A DNA stretch of 64,000 nt from UMGS1601 sp964617585 (GCA_964617585.1 CAZTXS010000007.1:1-64000), one strand, 5' to 3'. Positions 26,035-34,109 are shown, numbered from the stretch's first letter. The notes: generated by a model not told the origin, from the sequence alone. Program-made: numbers and translations.

Positions 26035-26814
26035 ATGGCAGTTTATTTTTGTTATATGGCTGTATATTTTATAATTTTTATCTTCGGTGCTTGTATCGGA
26101 AGCTTTTTAAACGTCTGTATAATTAGGCTTCCGTCCGACGAATCTATTGTCAAAAGCTCTTCTCACTGTATGACCTGCGGCGAGAAAATAAAAAAGCGGG
26201 ATTTAATCCCTATACTTAGCTGGTGCGTTCTGAAGGGCAAATGCAGAAGCTGTGGAGCTGACATAAGTCCTCGTTACACTGTTATCGAGCTTTTAAACGC
26301 CGTGCTTTACGTTATTACCTTCACAGTATTCGGTTTTTCAAGCAATCCGTTTCTTCCCGCTGTTATCTGCCTGCTTCTAAGCTGTCTTATAATAGTATTC
26401 TTTATGGATCTTGATACTCAGACAATTAATACCGGAGTTCTTATAGCAATCGCCGTTTTAGGAGTTGCAAGATTCTTTTTAGTCGGGGATTTATCCTGGC
26501 AGAGCCATCTGATAGGAGCGTTTTGCATATCCATACCGTTTCTGATTATAGTTTTAGCATCTCGTGAACGAGCAATGGGACTGGGAGATGCAATACTAAT
26601 GTTCTCCGCAGGGTTGGTTCTGGGAGTCAAAGCTATCATAATCGCCGCATTTATAGGACTTATTTTAGGCTGTGTTGCCGGACTTATTCAAAAGCGCCGA
26701 ACAGGAAGCAATAAATTCGCTTTCGGACCTTGGCTGTCTGTCGGAATCGCAATAAGCGCTTTCTTCGGTACACAGCTTGCAGACTTATATCTGACCGTTT
26801 CGGGGATTAAATAA
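26035..26814 (+). CDS. Type IV prepilin peptidase (A24 family, PilD/ComC-like)
   Basis: Membrane aspartyl protease that removes leader peptides from type IV pilins and competence pseudopilins. The 259-residue protein has FGACIGSFLNVCIIRLP, the zinc-type CMTCG...CRSCG pair, PRYTVIELLNA, and catalytic aspartates in FFMDLDTQ and MGLGDAI. About seven to eight membrane helices follow. GGGAG at 26021-26025 sets the ATG at 26035; an in-frame TTG at 26026 is too close to it. No pilin or pilus genes are nearby, so the substrate must be encoded elsewhere. Confidence 0.92.
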   Translation: MAVYFCYMAVYFIIFIFGACIGSFLNVCIIRLPSDESIVKSSSHCMTCGEKIKKRDLIPILSWCVLKGKCRSCGADISPRYTVIELLNAVLYVITFTVFGFSSNPFLPAVICLLLSCLIIVFFMDLDTQTINTGVLIAIAVLGVARFFLVGDLSWQSHLIGAFCISIPFLIIVLASRERAMGLGDAILMFSAGLVLGVKAIIIAAFIGLILGCVAGLIQKRRTGSNKFAFGPWLSVGIAISAFFGTQLADLYLTVSGIK

Positions 26815-26862
26815 ATTACATAACAAAAAGTCCGCTTAATTATTAAGTGAATTCAGCTTATC

Positions 26863-26900
26863 GAAAAAACTCGCAAATCAATATAGATTTACGAGTTTTT
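26863..26900. terminator. Bidirectional terminator (prepilin peptidase / proA side)
   Basis: Stem AAAAACTCG-AAATC / GATTT-CGAGTTTTT with one mismatch, T-rich on both strands, between convergent genes. Confidence 0.8.
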
Positions 26901-26981
26901 ATCTTGATGCGTTCCGCAGTTCCACAAACTATCCTTTTTTACAAACTTTTCAAAGGCGGAGTGAATCCAACGTCACGTTGG

Positions 26982-28253
26982 CTATTCTCTTATCTGTCCG
27001 TCGCCGTTAATTAAATACTTTGTGGTTGTCAGTTCTTTAAGTCCCATAGGACCTCTTGCATGAAGCTTCTGAGTTGAAATTCCTATTTCGGCGCCCAGAC
27101 CGAACTCCTCACCGTCGGTGAAGCGTGTTGAACAGTTTACATAAACCGCCGAAGAATCTATCTGCCTCTGAAACTCCTCGGCTGAGAAAAGACTTTCGGT
27201 AACTATACACTCCGAATGTCCGGTTGAATATCTGTCTATATGTTCAATAGCCTGCGACAAATCGTCAACCACCCGAACAGCGATTATGTAATCGAGAAAC
27301 TCTTTTTCATAATCATCCTCAGTTGCCGGAACAACGTCATTTCCGAGTATCATTCGGGTCATCCGGCAGCCTCTTATCTCAACATTTTTTTCATCCAAAC
27401 GGCTTTTGAGAACAGGTAGAAACTCCTCCGCAATATTTCTGTGAACAAGACAGGTTTCAATAGCATTGCATACGCTCGGACGTGAACATTTTCCGTTATA
27501 TACAATATCAGCCGCCATTCTCAAATCCGCAGAATCATCAACATACACATGGCAGTTACCGACTCCCGTCTGAATAACAGGCACCGTAGCATTCTCAATA
27601 ACTGCATTTATAAGTCCGCTGCCGCCCCTTGGAACTAAAACGTCGATATATTTATTAAGCTTCATCATTTCCATAACGACTTCTCTTGAAGTATCGGGAA
27701 CTATCTGGATTATGTTTTCATCAAGACCTGTCTTGGCAACAGCCTCACGCATGATTTCGGCAAGAATTCTGTTTGAGTTTACAGCTTCTTTTCCGCCCCT
27801 GAGAATAACTGCGTTGCCGCTTTTTAAGCATAAAGCCGCAGCGTCAACAGTAACATTAGGACGCGACTCATAAATAATTCCGACAACTCCTAAAGGAACG
27901 CTCACCTTCTGGATTTTCATACCGTTCGGGCGAACCGAACCGCTTTGAACCACACCTACAGGATCCTCTAAATTTGTGAGATTGACGCAGGCTTTTGATA
28001 TTCCCAAAATCCTGCTTTCAGTTAATGTCAGCCTGTCTATCATTGCGTCCGACATTCCGTTTTCACGAGCTTTTTGGATATCTACAGCGTTTTCTTCAAT
28101 AATTTTTTCCATCGAGCGCTCTAAAGCATATGAAATTTCAAGCAGAGCGTCATTTTTCTGTACTGTGGTTGCCGACGCTATGCTTTTCTTTGCGATATTT
28201 GCTTTTTTACCCAGTCTCTCAATCAGGCTTTCAAATTCTATAAAGTTATTCAT
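26982..28253 (-). CDS. proA: Gamma-glutamyl phosphate reductase
   Basis: Second step of proline synthesis: reduces glutamyl-5-phosphate with NADPH to the semialdehyde. The 423-residue aldehyde-dehydrogenase-like protein has PLGVVGIIYESRPNVTVDA, LKSGNAVILRGG, VPRGGSGLI, the catalytic Cys in GKCSRPSVCNAIET and, near the end, FGLGAEIGISTQKLHARGPMG in two parts. It follows proB by 19 bp. Confidence 0.97.
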   Translation of the reverse strand: MNNFIEFESLIERLGKKANIAKKSIASATTVQKNDALLEISYALERSMEKIIEENAVDIQKARENGMSDAMIDRLTLTESRILGISKACVNLTNLEDPVGVVQSGSVRPNGMKIQKVSVPLGVVGIIYESRPNVTVDAAALCLKSGNAVILRGGKEAVNSNRILAEIMREAVAKTGLDENIIQIVPDTSREVVMEMMKLNKYIDVLVPRGGSGLINAVIENATVPVIQTGVGNCHVYVDDSADLRMAADIVYNGKCSRPSVCNAIETCLVHRNIAEEFLPVLKSRLDEKNVEIRGCRMTRMILGNDVVPATEDDYEKEFLDYIIAVRVVDDLSQAIEHIDRYSTGHSECIVTESLFSAEEFQRQIDSSAVYVNCSTRFTDGEEFGLGAEIGISTQKLHARGPMGLKELTTTKYLINGDGQIRE

Positions 28254-28272
28254 GACGTTCCCTCTCTTTTAG

Positions 28273-29064
28273 TTATTGTTTAGCCACAAATCTTGTGCCT
28301 ACCTGCTCTCCGTCAAATAAGTTGTATAGCTTTTCAGGGGTTCTTCCATTCATGATAACCGTATCTATCCCTGACTGAGCAGCAATTTCAGCCGCTTTTA
28401 TTTTAGTTGTCATGCCGCCCTTTCCGAGGTTAGAACCTGCTCCCCCCGCAGCAGATTTTATGCTGCTGTCTATGTTTTTGACTATCGGTATGAGCCTTGC
28501 GTTTTGTTTTTCAATAGGATTTCCATCAAACAATCCGTCAATATCCGAAAGTATAACTAAAGCATCTGCTTTTGCAACAGAAGCTATTGTTGCCGCCAAT
28601 GAGTCGTTCTCTCCCATTTCAAGCTCCAGCTCATCAATTGCTACAGTGTCGTTTTCATTTACAATCGGTATAACTCCCTGCTCCAACAGCTTGTTCACCG
28701 CATTTACTACGTTTGACTTTCTTTCCTCCAGAAAAATATACTTTGTCAGAAGAAGCTGAGCCACAACGATATTATACTCGCCGAACATCTTGTCGTACAT
28801 ATACATAAGCTCGCACTGTCCTACTGCGGCAAGAGCCTGCTTTGACGGAGTGTCTGACGGTTTTTTAACATATCCGAGCTTTCCCATTCCAAGCCCCATT
28901 GCTCCGCTTGAAACTAATATAATCTCTTTGCCTGCGTTCGCCAAATCAGCAAGAATCTTAACAAGCCTTTCAACACGTCTTATATTAAGCTTTCCTGTCT
29001 TATGTGCAAGAGTTGAAGTACCAACCTTAACAACAACTCTTTTTGCGTCTTTAAAATTTTTCAT
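28273..29064 (-). CDS. proB: Glutamate 5-kinase without PUA domain
   Basis: First step of proline synthesis: phosphorylates glutamate. The 263-residue protein consists of the amino-acid kinase domain only, with VVKVGTSTLAH, LVSSGAMGLGM, NENDTVA, LVILSDIDGLF and GTGGMTTKIKAAEIA-type segment (LGKGGMTTKIKAAEIA). The C-terminal PUA domain of the E. coli enzyme (367 residues) is missing, as in several Firmicutes. It is upstream of proA and downstream of a 2-hydroxyacid dehydrogenase. Confidence 0.96.
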   Translation of the reverse strand: MKNFKDAKRVVVKVGTSTLAHKTGKLNIRRVERLVKILADLANAGKEIILVSSGAMGLGMGKLGYVKKPSDTPSKQALAAVGQCELMYMYDKMFGEYNIVVAQLLLTKYIFLEERKSNVVNAVNKLLEQGVIPIVNENDTVAIDELELEMGENDSLAATIASVAKADALVILSDIDGLFDGNPIEKQNARLIPIVKNIDSSIKSAAGGAGSNLGKGGMTTKIKAAEIAAQSGIDTVIMNGRTPEKLYNLFDGEQVGTRFVAKQ

Positions 29065-29088
29065 TTTACTTCCCTTTTATTAAAAAAA

Positions 29089-30081
29089 TTATTTATTAAC
29101 CTGATTTATAGGTTTCCCGTCCAAATAAGCCTTTAGATTCTCTGCAACAGCATTAACAAGACGTTCTCTCGTTTGCTTAGGCGCCCACGCTATATGCGGC
29201 GTAATTGTTATGTTTTCAGCCTTTCTGAGCGGACAATCCTCTCTCATCGGCTCATCGGTAATTACATCCAGGCTTGCGTGAGCTATAATGCCGCCGTTTA
29301 AAGCGTCGGTTAAATCCCGTTCGTTTATTACTCCGCCTCTCGAAGTGTTTACAAGAAGCGCCGTATTTTTCATAAGCGAAAGCGTCTTTTTATTAATAAG
29401 CTCTTTTGTTTCTTCGTTGAGAGGACAATGTAAGGTTACAATATCCGAACGGCTAAGAAGCTCTTTAAGACTGCAAAACTCTAAATCATCGTTATTTATA
29501 TTATTGTCCTTTTTAAATTCCTCAACCTTTGAAGCGGTTCTTGTAAAAACCGAAACCTTCATACCGAAAGCAAGACTGAGCTTTGCAACCTGACGTCCTA
29601 TGTCACCGAAACCGACTATGCCGATCCTCAAACCGCTTATTTCAAAAATAGGTATGTAGAAATATGAAAAAAGCTTGTAATTTACCCAATCCCCGTTGTC
29701 AACAGTTTCAGAATAATCTGAAACTCGGTTAAAATAATCAAGTATCAACGCAAACGTATGCTGTGCAACCGATTTAGTCGAATATGCAGGAACATTGCAT
29801 ACAACAGCTCCATGATGCTTTGCAGCTTCAATATCAACATTATTATAGCCTGTTGCAAAAAGACCTATATACTTTAAATTCGGACAGGCTTCAAAAACCT
29901 CCTTGGTTATCATGCACTTGTTGCATATAACCCCGTCGCAGCCGCCAATTCTTTCTACTATCTCATCAGGCGAAGTATAACCGTATACAACAGTATCTGC
30001 CAGAGATGTTATCTCCTCAAGAGAAATATCGTTTTTTGATACCGTTTCTGAATCAAGTATGCATAATTTCATTTTACTCAT
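29089..30081 (-). CDS. D-2-hydroxyacid dehydrogenase (glycerate dehydrogenase-like)
   Basis: NAD-dependent oxidoreductase of the D-isomer 2-hydroxyacid dehydrogenase family; substrate not known. The 330-residue protein has the Rossmann motif GIVGFGDIGRQVA near 155, and catalytic Arg (NTSRGGVINE), Glu (DVITDEP) and His (TPHIAWAPK). Sequence style is closest to hydroxypyruvate/glycerate dehydrogenases, not to SerA with its ACT domain. It overlaps the upstream membrane-protein gene by 8 bp and precedes proB, so it is in the proline operon. Confidence 0.9.
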   Translation of the reverse strand: MSKMKLCILDSETVSKNDISLEEITSLADTVVYGYTSPDEIVERIGGCDGVICNKCMITKEVFEACPNLKYIGLFATGYNNVDIEAAKHHGAVVCNVPAYSTKSVAQHTFALILDYFNRVSDYSETVDNGDWVNYKLFSYFYIPIFEISGLRIGIVGFGDIGRQVAKLSLAFGMKVSVFTRTASKVEEFKKDNNINNDDLEFCSLKELLSRSDIVTLHCPLNEETKELINKKTLSLMKNTALLVNTSRGGVINERDLTDALNGGIIAHASLDVITDEPMREDCPLRKAENITITPHIAWAPKQTRERLVNAVAENLKAYLDGKPINQVNK

Positions 30082-30496
30082 TGCCGTCTAACTCGTTAAA
30101 CTCGCTGTCGAACGCATTATCTAAAATCTCTTTTTCAGATATTTCTTCTTTCTTTTCACGTTCCTTCTGCTGACGAATCATGTCGGCTTTTTCTTTTCTC
30201 TTACGGCGAGCAGACGTTTTGTTATTTATATAATTCAAAACTATATCAATTATACAGCCTAAAATCAGCAATAATTCTACAATTTCAAGTATCAAAATGA
30301 ACTTTTCATTTTCATATGCAAAATGCGTCGAAAGCGTAGCGTCAACCGCTAATGCCGCCAAAAGATAACTCACTCTGTTCTTTCTGAAAAACTGTACCAA
30401 AAAAACTACTGTAGCAAATATGCATAATGCCAAATGAATACCGAACGGCAAAGGTGTATACACGTTCTGCAATCCTACCTGCTCTGTAAATATCAT
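30074..30496 (-). CDS. Small membrane protein of unknown function
   Basis: I do not recognise the family. The 140-residue protein has three to four hydrophobic segments (LALCIFATVVFLVQFF, YLLAALAVDATLS, FILILEIVELLLILGCIIDIVL) and a cytoplasmic tail after residue 92 rich in Lys, Arg and Glu that may form a coiled coil. First gene of the operon with the hydroxyacid dehydrogenase, proB and proA, whose start it overlaps. Confidence 0.8.
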   Translation of the reverse strand: MIFTEQVGLQNVYTPLPFGIHLALCIFATVVFLVQFFRKNRVSYLLAALAVDATLSTHFAYENEKFILILEIVELLLILGCIIDIVLNYINNKTSARRKRKEKADMIRQQKEREKKEEISEKEILDNAFDSEFNELDGNE

Positions 30497-30574
30497 TATA
30501 AAATCTCCTTCAAATCAGCCTTATTAACAGTTTAATTAGATGAAATCTTTAATTCTGTATTAAACGTTTAATTC

Positions 30575-30603
30575 ATTATAATATATAAATTTATGGATTG
30601 CAA
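30575..30603 (-). promoter_or_regulatory. Promoter of the 30496-26982 (proBA) operon
   Basis: On the minus strand: TTGCAA, a 17-bp spacer and TATAAT (30575-30580). Confidence 0.75.
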
Positions 30604-30785
30604 GCAAATGCAATCTATTTTAAGTTAATTTTTACATATTCTTTATTTTCGCCGTCCCCTATCCGAAACGTTTCTGTATAAAACGCCCTCCGTCGCTGAT
30701 TAATGCGCCGGAGGGCGTACTCGCACCTTTCTTACGAACACAGATTTAATGATATTTTTATCTATGTTTATTAGATATAATATCA
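30604..30785. other. Intergenic region with a strong hairpin
   Basis: A 10-bp stem ACGCCCTCCG / CGGAGGGCGT spans 30683-30718. Read on the minus strand it is followed by TTTTAT, so it may be a terminator for leftward transcription, though no minus-strand gene is seen just to its right. Confidence 0.55.
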
Positions 30786-30870
30786 TTCGACACGGCAAGG
30801 GTAGGCATTGCCGACCGGGTAATGGAATCCGCCGCTTATAGAGGCGGAGGACGTCTTGCCTAAGTTATAT
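30786..30870 (+). repeat. Dispersed palindromic repeat, 5'-truncated (copy G)
   Basis: Lacks the TTCAATAAGGGCTTGCCC head, begins near CGGCAAGGG and ends CTAAGTTATA. The last hairpin is TCCGCC...GGCGGA, where the closing pair is T-A instead of C-G, a compensated change. Confidence 0.88.
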
Positions 30871-30941
30871 GTTTGATTTCAAGCGCTTATATATGTCGAA
30901 ATTTGATGAAAAATATATGTCTTAATTTTTTCTCAAAGCAC

Positions 30942-30970
30942 TTGACAATTTAAAGCTTATGTGGTATATT
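30942..30970 (+). promoter_or_regulatory. Orphan promoter 1
   Basis: TTGACA (30942-30947), a 17-bp spacer and TATATT (30965-30970). There is no gene downstream before terminators. Confidence 0.7.
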
Positions 30971-30975
30971 AATAA

Positions 30976-31004
30976 TTGAAAAATCACATTCTTTCATGTA
31001 TAAT
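30976..31004 (+). promoter_or_regulatory. Orphan promoter 2
   Basis: TTGAAA (30976-30981), a 17-bp spacer and perfect TATAAT (30999-31004), directly behind promoter 1. Its start site would be just before the hairpin at 31015. Confidence 0.7.
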
Positions 31005-31046
31005 ATTAGGCTTTAGCCCTGTACGATTCCCGTGCAGGGCTTTTGC
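30977..31046 (+). ncRNA. Candidate small RNA
   Basis: Region between orphan promoter 1 and the first terminator-like hairpin. It would give a transcript of about 65-70 nt with no ORF. Read-through would add two more hairpins up to 31168. It matches no RNA family I know, so it is a prediction from signals only. Confidence 0.4.
31015..31044 (+). terminator. Terminator hairpin behind the orphan promoters
   Basis: Stem AGCCCTGTAC / GTGCAGGGCT (one wobble) followed by TTTTG. Confidence 0.75.
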
Positions 31047-31053
31047 TGTATAA

Positions 31054-31088
31054 AAAAACAAAGTCCCGAAAAATAGGGGCTTTGTTTT
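31054..31088. terminator. Second terminator hairpin, bidirectional
   Basis: AAACAAAG-CCC / GGG-CTTTGTTTT with T-runs on either strand. Confidence 0.7.
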
Positions 31089-31129
31089 ACATTAATTTTG
31101 AATAAAATCGTGTAAAAAACGTGTACGAT

Positions 31130-31168
31130 AAAAAATACCGCCCTATTTTAGGGCGGTATTGCGTTTTT
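31130..31168. terminator. Terminator of tRNA-Tyr, bidirectional
   Basis: Stem ATACCGCCCTA / TAGGGCGGTAT with a T-run to the right and an A-run to the left, ending at the tRNA-Tyr 3' end. Confidence 0.85.
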
Positions 31169-31252
31169 GGTGGAAGAGGGTGGATTCGAACCACCGAAGC
31201 ATAAAGCAACAGATTTACAGTCTGCCCCCTTTGGCCACTCGGGAACTCTTCC
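31168..31252 (-). tRNA. tRNA-Tyr (anticodon GTA)
   Basis: Class II tRNA with an extended variable arm: acceptor GGAAGAG / CTCTTCC, anticodon stem GCAGA / TCTGT around loop CTGTAAA, T arm with GGTTCGAATCC, and encoded ACCA. Confidence 0.97.
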
Positions 31253-31283
31253 GTATTAACTTAAATATTAATATTAATGAATA

Positions 31284-31312
31284 ATATCACAAAATGGAGC
31301 TGGTGGACGGAC
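31284..31312. repeat. 29-bp partial copy of the tRNA-Thr 3' end
   Basis: Identical to 31468-31496, which covers 11 bp downstream of tRNA-Thr plus its last 18 nt (CCA end, acceptor strand and part of the T stem). Not a functional tRNA. It resembles an attachment-site remnant or a truncated tandem tRNA. Confidence 0.85.
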
Positions 31313-31467
31313 AACGCTATGCATCTGCGTCTTGCTCCTAAAGTCGCTGCGACCAAAAAGCTAAAAGCTTGACACTGTCAACCTTTATTAACGCTTTTTG
31401 CCCTCTCAGGGTTCGAGTCCTTACTTTAAGTTATATAAAATAAAACTTTTAAACTCTGAGCGACTTC
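31313..31467. other. Spacer between tRNA-Thr end and its partial copy
   Basis: 155 bp with no ORF. It contains GGGTTCGAGTCC on the plus strand near 31418, a T-arm-like sequence in the opposite orientation to the flanking tRNAs, and a TTGACA-GTGTCAA palindromic stretch near 31370. Possibly degraded tRNA or mobile-element DNA. Confidence 0.5.
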
Positions 31468-31478
31468 ATATCACAAAA

Positions 31479-31554
31479 TGGAGCTGGTGGACGGACTCGA
31501 ACCCCCGACCTGCTGATTACAAATCAGCTGCTCTACCAACTGAGCTACACCAGC
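31479..31554 (-). tRNA. tRNA-Thr (anticodon TGT)
   Basis: Acceptor GCTGGTG / CACCAGC, anticodon stem GCTGA / TCAGC around loop TTTGTAA, T arm GGGGGTTCGAGTCC, encoded TCCA. Confidence 0.97.
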
Positions 31555-31572
31555 TTAAATAACGCAAGGTTG

Positions 31573-31601
31573 ATTATAACATAGTCTAAACAAGTTGTCA
31601 A
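31573..31601 (-). promoter_or_regulatory. Promoter of tRNA-Thr
   Basis: On the minus strand: perfect TTGACA, 17-bp spacer and perfect TATAAT (31573-31578). Confidence 0.9.
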
Positions 31602-31694
31602 GACATTAAATACAAAAAATACCTGATTTTTTTACTACCAGCAATTAATTTAATAAAAGTTAAAATGTAAAACTAGATGCAACGTCACCGTTGC

Positions 31695-31771
31695 TGGTCG
31701 GGATGACAGGACTTGAACCTGCGGCATCTTGGTCCCAAACCAAGCACTCTACCAAACTGAGTTACATCCCG
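31695..31771 (-). tRNA. tRNA-Pro (anticodon TGG)
   Basis: Acceptor CGGGATG / CATCCCG, anticodon stem CTTGG / CCAAG around loop TTTGGGA, T arm with TTCAAGT, encoded ACCA. Confidence 0.97.
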
Positions 31772-31825
31772 ATCTATGTTAAGCCAAGCAGTGAAAAATA
31801 ATACACACCATTTGACAGCTTTATA

Positions 31826-31854
31826 ATTATAAAGTATTAATTTCGCTTTGTCAA
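31826..31854 (-). promoter_or_regulatory. Promoter of tRNA-Pro
   Basis: On the minus strand: perfect TTGACA, 17-bp spacer and perfect TATAAT (31826-31831). Divergent from the leuA promoter. Confidence 0.9.
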
Positions 31855-31896
31855 GACTTTTTTCAAAAAATAAAAAATAATTTTTTCACTAAACTA

Positions 31897-31925
31897 TTGA
31901 CAAATCATATTATATGTAATATACT
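31897..31925 (+). promoter_or_regulatory. Promoter of the T-box leuA transcript
   Basis: TTGACA (31897-31902), 17-bp spacer and TATACT (31920-31925). Confidence 0.85.
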
Positions 31926-31944
31926 ATATTTACTTAATATTTTA

Positions 31945-32205
31945 AATGCGTTGATAGGAAACAAAAGTTTTTATTTCTGTGCAAAGAGAGTCGGCGGCAG
32001 GTGTAAGGCGGCGTCAGAGAAAAGCTATAACTCATCCTTGAGCAGGTGCGGTGAATCATATAATTAGCTTCACACGGGTACTCCCGTTACAGAGAAACAC
32101 ATTGTTCGATGTGGCTGAGGTGCACAGCGTAAGCTGTACATGAATGAGAGTGGTAACACGGGTATTATGCTCGTCTCTGGTTTTTATCGGAGACGAGCGT
32201 TTTTA
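31945..32205 (+). promoter_or_regulatory. Leucine T-box riboswitch
   Basis: tRNA-sensing leader. Stem I contains AGAGAG near 31985 and a specifier CTC (Leu) at 32031-32033, followed by ATCCTTGAGCAGG as in other T-boxes. The variant T-box AGAGTGGTAACACGGG is at about 32147-32162. Its TGGT bulge pairs with the ACCA end expected of tRNA-Leu. A terminator (stem CTCGTCTC / GAGACGAG plus T-run, 32169-32205) competes with the antiterminator. Uncharged tRNA-Leu would allow read-through into leuA. Confidence 0.9.
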
Positions 32206-32348
32206 ATTAGTTGCTGCTTTTCAGTCTGCATTTGAAGCGAAGGGAGCAGGCGTAATGATATGCATAATGCTTAACAGGTTTTTTGAAATCAGTGAAAAAT
32301 GGTTATTTGATCGACTATGTACTTATATTAAACACGCTGATAAAGTTG

Positions 32349-32377
32349 TTCAATAGGGCTTGCCCGTCATTATAAAC
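32349..32377 (+). repeat. Dispersed repeat, short form (copy H)
   Basis: TTCAATA-GGGCTTGCCC and GTCATTATAA, one base shorter than the consensus head, in the leuA leader after the T-box terminator. Confidence 0.7.
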
Positions 32378-32438
32378 AATAACGAAATTTTATTAGCAGG
32401 GAATACCTGCGTATATAATTTATAAGGAGGATTTATAT

Positions 32439-34109
32439 ATGAAAAATGTAAGTAAATACACCAGAGGATATTTTATGCCGCCTGAGCCTTGCTATGACTG
32501 GGTTAAAAAGGACTATATCGACAAGGCTCCTACATGGTGCAGCGTTGACCTAAGAGATGGAAATCAGGCTCTTATTATTCCGATGAGTTTAGAAGAAAAG
32601 CTTGAGTTCTGGAATTTCCTGATTAAAGTTGGTTTTAAGGAAATTGAAATCGGATTCCCTGCCGCAAGTGAAACGGAGTATGAGTTCTGCCGAACACTTA
32701 TAGAAAAAAATCTTATTCCCGATGATGTTACCATTCAGGTTTTAACGCAATCCCGTGAACATATCATAAAGAAAACCTTTGAAGCTCTTAAAGGCTGCAA
32801 GAACGCAGTTGTACATTTATATAACTCAACTTCTGTCGCTCAAAGAGAACAGGTATTTAAAAAGGACAAAAAGGATATTATAAAGATTGCTGTTGACGGT
32901 GCTAAACTTCTCAACGAATACAAAGCAAAAACTCCGGGCAAATTCAAATTTGAATATTCTCCTGAAAGCTTTACAGGAACAGAAATGGAGTTTGCACTTG
33001 AAATATGCAACGAAGTAATTGACATATGGAAACCTACTCCTGATAACAAAGTCATTATAAACCTTCCTGTTACTGTCGAAATGTCTATGCCGCACGTCTA
33101 TGCTTCTCAGGTTGAATATATGTGCAAGAACTTAAACAACCGTGAGAATGTTATAGTTTCACTCCATCCTCACAACGACAGAGGATGCGGCGTTGCCGAC
33201 AGTGAAATGGGACTTCTTGCAGGTGCTGACAGAATTGAAGGAACTTTATTCGGAAACGGTGAAAGAACGGGTAATGTTGATATTGTAACAATGGCTCTTA
33301 ATATGTTCTCCCATGGTGTTGACCCGGAGCTTAATTTTGAAAATCTTCCTGAAATTATAGAGGTTTATGAGCGTGTAACAAGAATGAAGGTTTATGAGCG
33401 TACTCCTTATTCAGGTTCATTGGTTTTTGCTGCATTCTCGGGCTCTCATCAGGACGCTATTGCAAAAGGCATGACGTGGCGTGAAACTAAAGATCCTGAG
33501 CACTGGTCTGTACCTTATCTTCCTATTGATCCTAAGGATATAGGAAGAGAGTATGAGGGTGATGTTATAAGAATAAACAGCCAGTCAGGAAAAGGCGGAA
33601 TAGGCTATCTTCTTCAGCAACAATACGGATACGATCTGCCAAAGAAAATGAGAGAGGACTTCGGCTATGCGGTAAAGTCTGTTTCCGACCACAAGCATAA
33701 AGAGCTTATGCCGAACGAGGTCTATGACATTTTCTGCGAGAAGTATATGAATATTGACTCTCCCGTTAAGGTTATTGAATCTCACTATATTCAACAGCCT
33801 GACGGAAAAATCACAGCCTTTGTCACTACGGATATAAAAGGAAAAGAAAGAGTAGGGACTTACCAGGCTGACGGAAACGGACGTCTTGACGCAGTTTCAA
33901 ACGCTTTGAAACAAGCTTTGAATATTGATTTTTCTATTGAGGATTATAATGAACATTCTTTGGAGAAAACATCTAAATCTCAGGCTGTTTCCTATGTCGG
34001 AATAGAGCATTGCGGAAAGGTTTACTGGGGTGCGGGAAGAGATACTGATATTATTAATTCCTCAATTCTCGCATTGGTTTCGGCAATTAATAAAATTGTA
34101 AAGCTTTGA
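32439..34109 (+). CDS. leuA: 2-isopropylmalate synthase (long LeuA form)
   Basis: First committed step of leucine synthesis: condenses acetyl-CoA and 2-oxoisovalerate. The 556-residue protein is the longer form seen in actinobacteria and fungi. It has WCSVDLRDGNQALI at the catalytic barrel start, the metal-binding SLHPHNDRGCGV, NGERTGNVDIV, and a C-terminal LeuA dimer domain (about 425-556) that normally binds leucine. AAGGAGG lies ten bases before the ATG. It stands alone behind a leucine T-box; no leuBCD or ilv genes are nearby. Confidence 0.96.
   Translation: MKNVSKYTRGYFMPPEPCYDWVKKDYIDKAPTWCSVDLRDGNQALIIPMSLEEKLEFWNFLIKVGFKEIEIGFPAASETEYEFCRTLIEKNLIPDDVTIQVLTQSREHIIKKTFEALKGCKNAVVHLYNSTSVAQREQVFKKDKKDIIKIAVDGAKLLNEYKAKTPGKFKFEYSPESFTGTEMEFALEICNEVIDIWKPTPDNKVIINLPVTVEMSMPHVYASQVEYMCKNLNNRENVIVSLHPHNDRGCGVADSEMGLLAGADRIEGTLFGNGERTGNVDIVTMALNMFSHGVDPELNFENLPEIIEVYERVTRMKVYERTPYSGSLVFAAFSGSHQDAIAKGMTWRETKDPEHWSVPYLPIDPKDIGREYEGDVIRINSQSGKGGIGYLLQQQYGYDLPKKMREDFGYAVKSVSDHKHKELMPNEVYDIFCEKYMNIDSPVKVIESHYIQQPDGKITAFVTTDIKGKERVGTYQADGNGRLDAVSNALKQALNIDFSIEDYNEHSLEKTSKSQAVSYVGIEHCGKVYWGAGRDTDIINSSILALVSAINKIVKL

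Noticed and set aside
31284..31312. A second tRNA-Thr gene
   Set aside because: Only the last 18 nt of the tRNA are present; no anticodon arm or 5' half.
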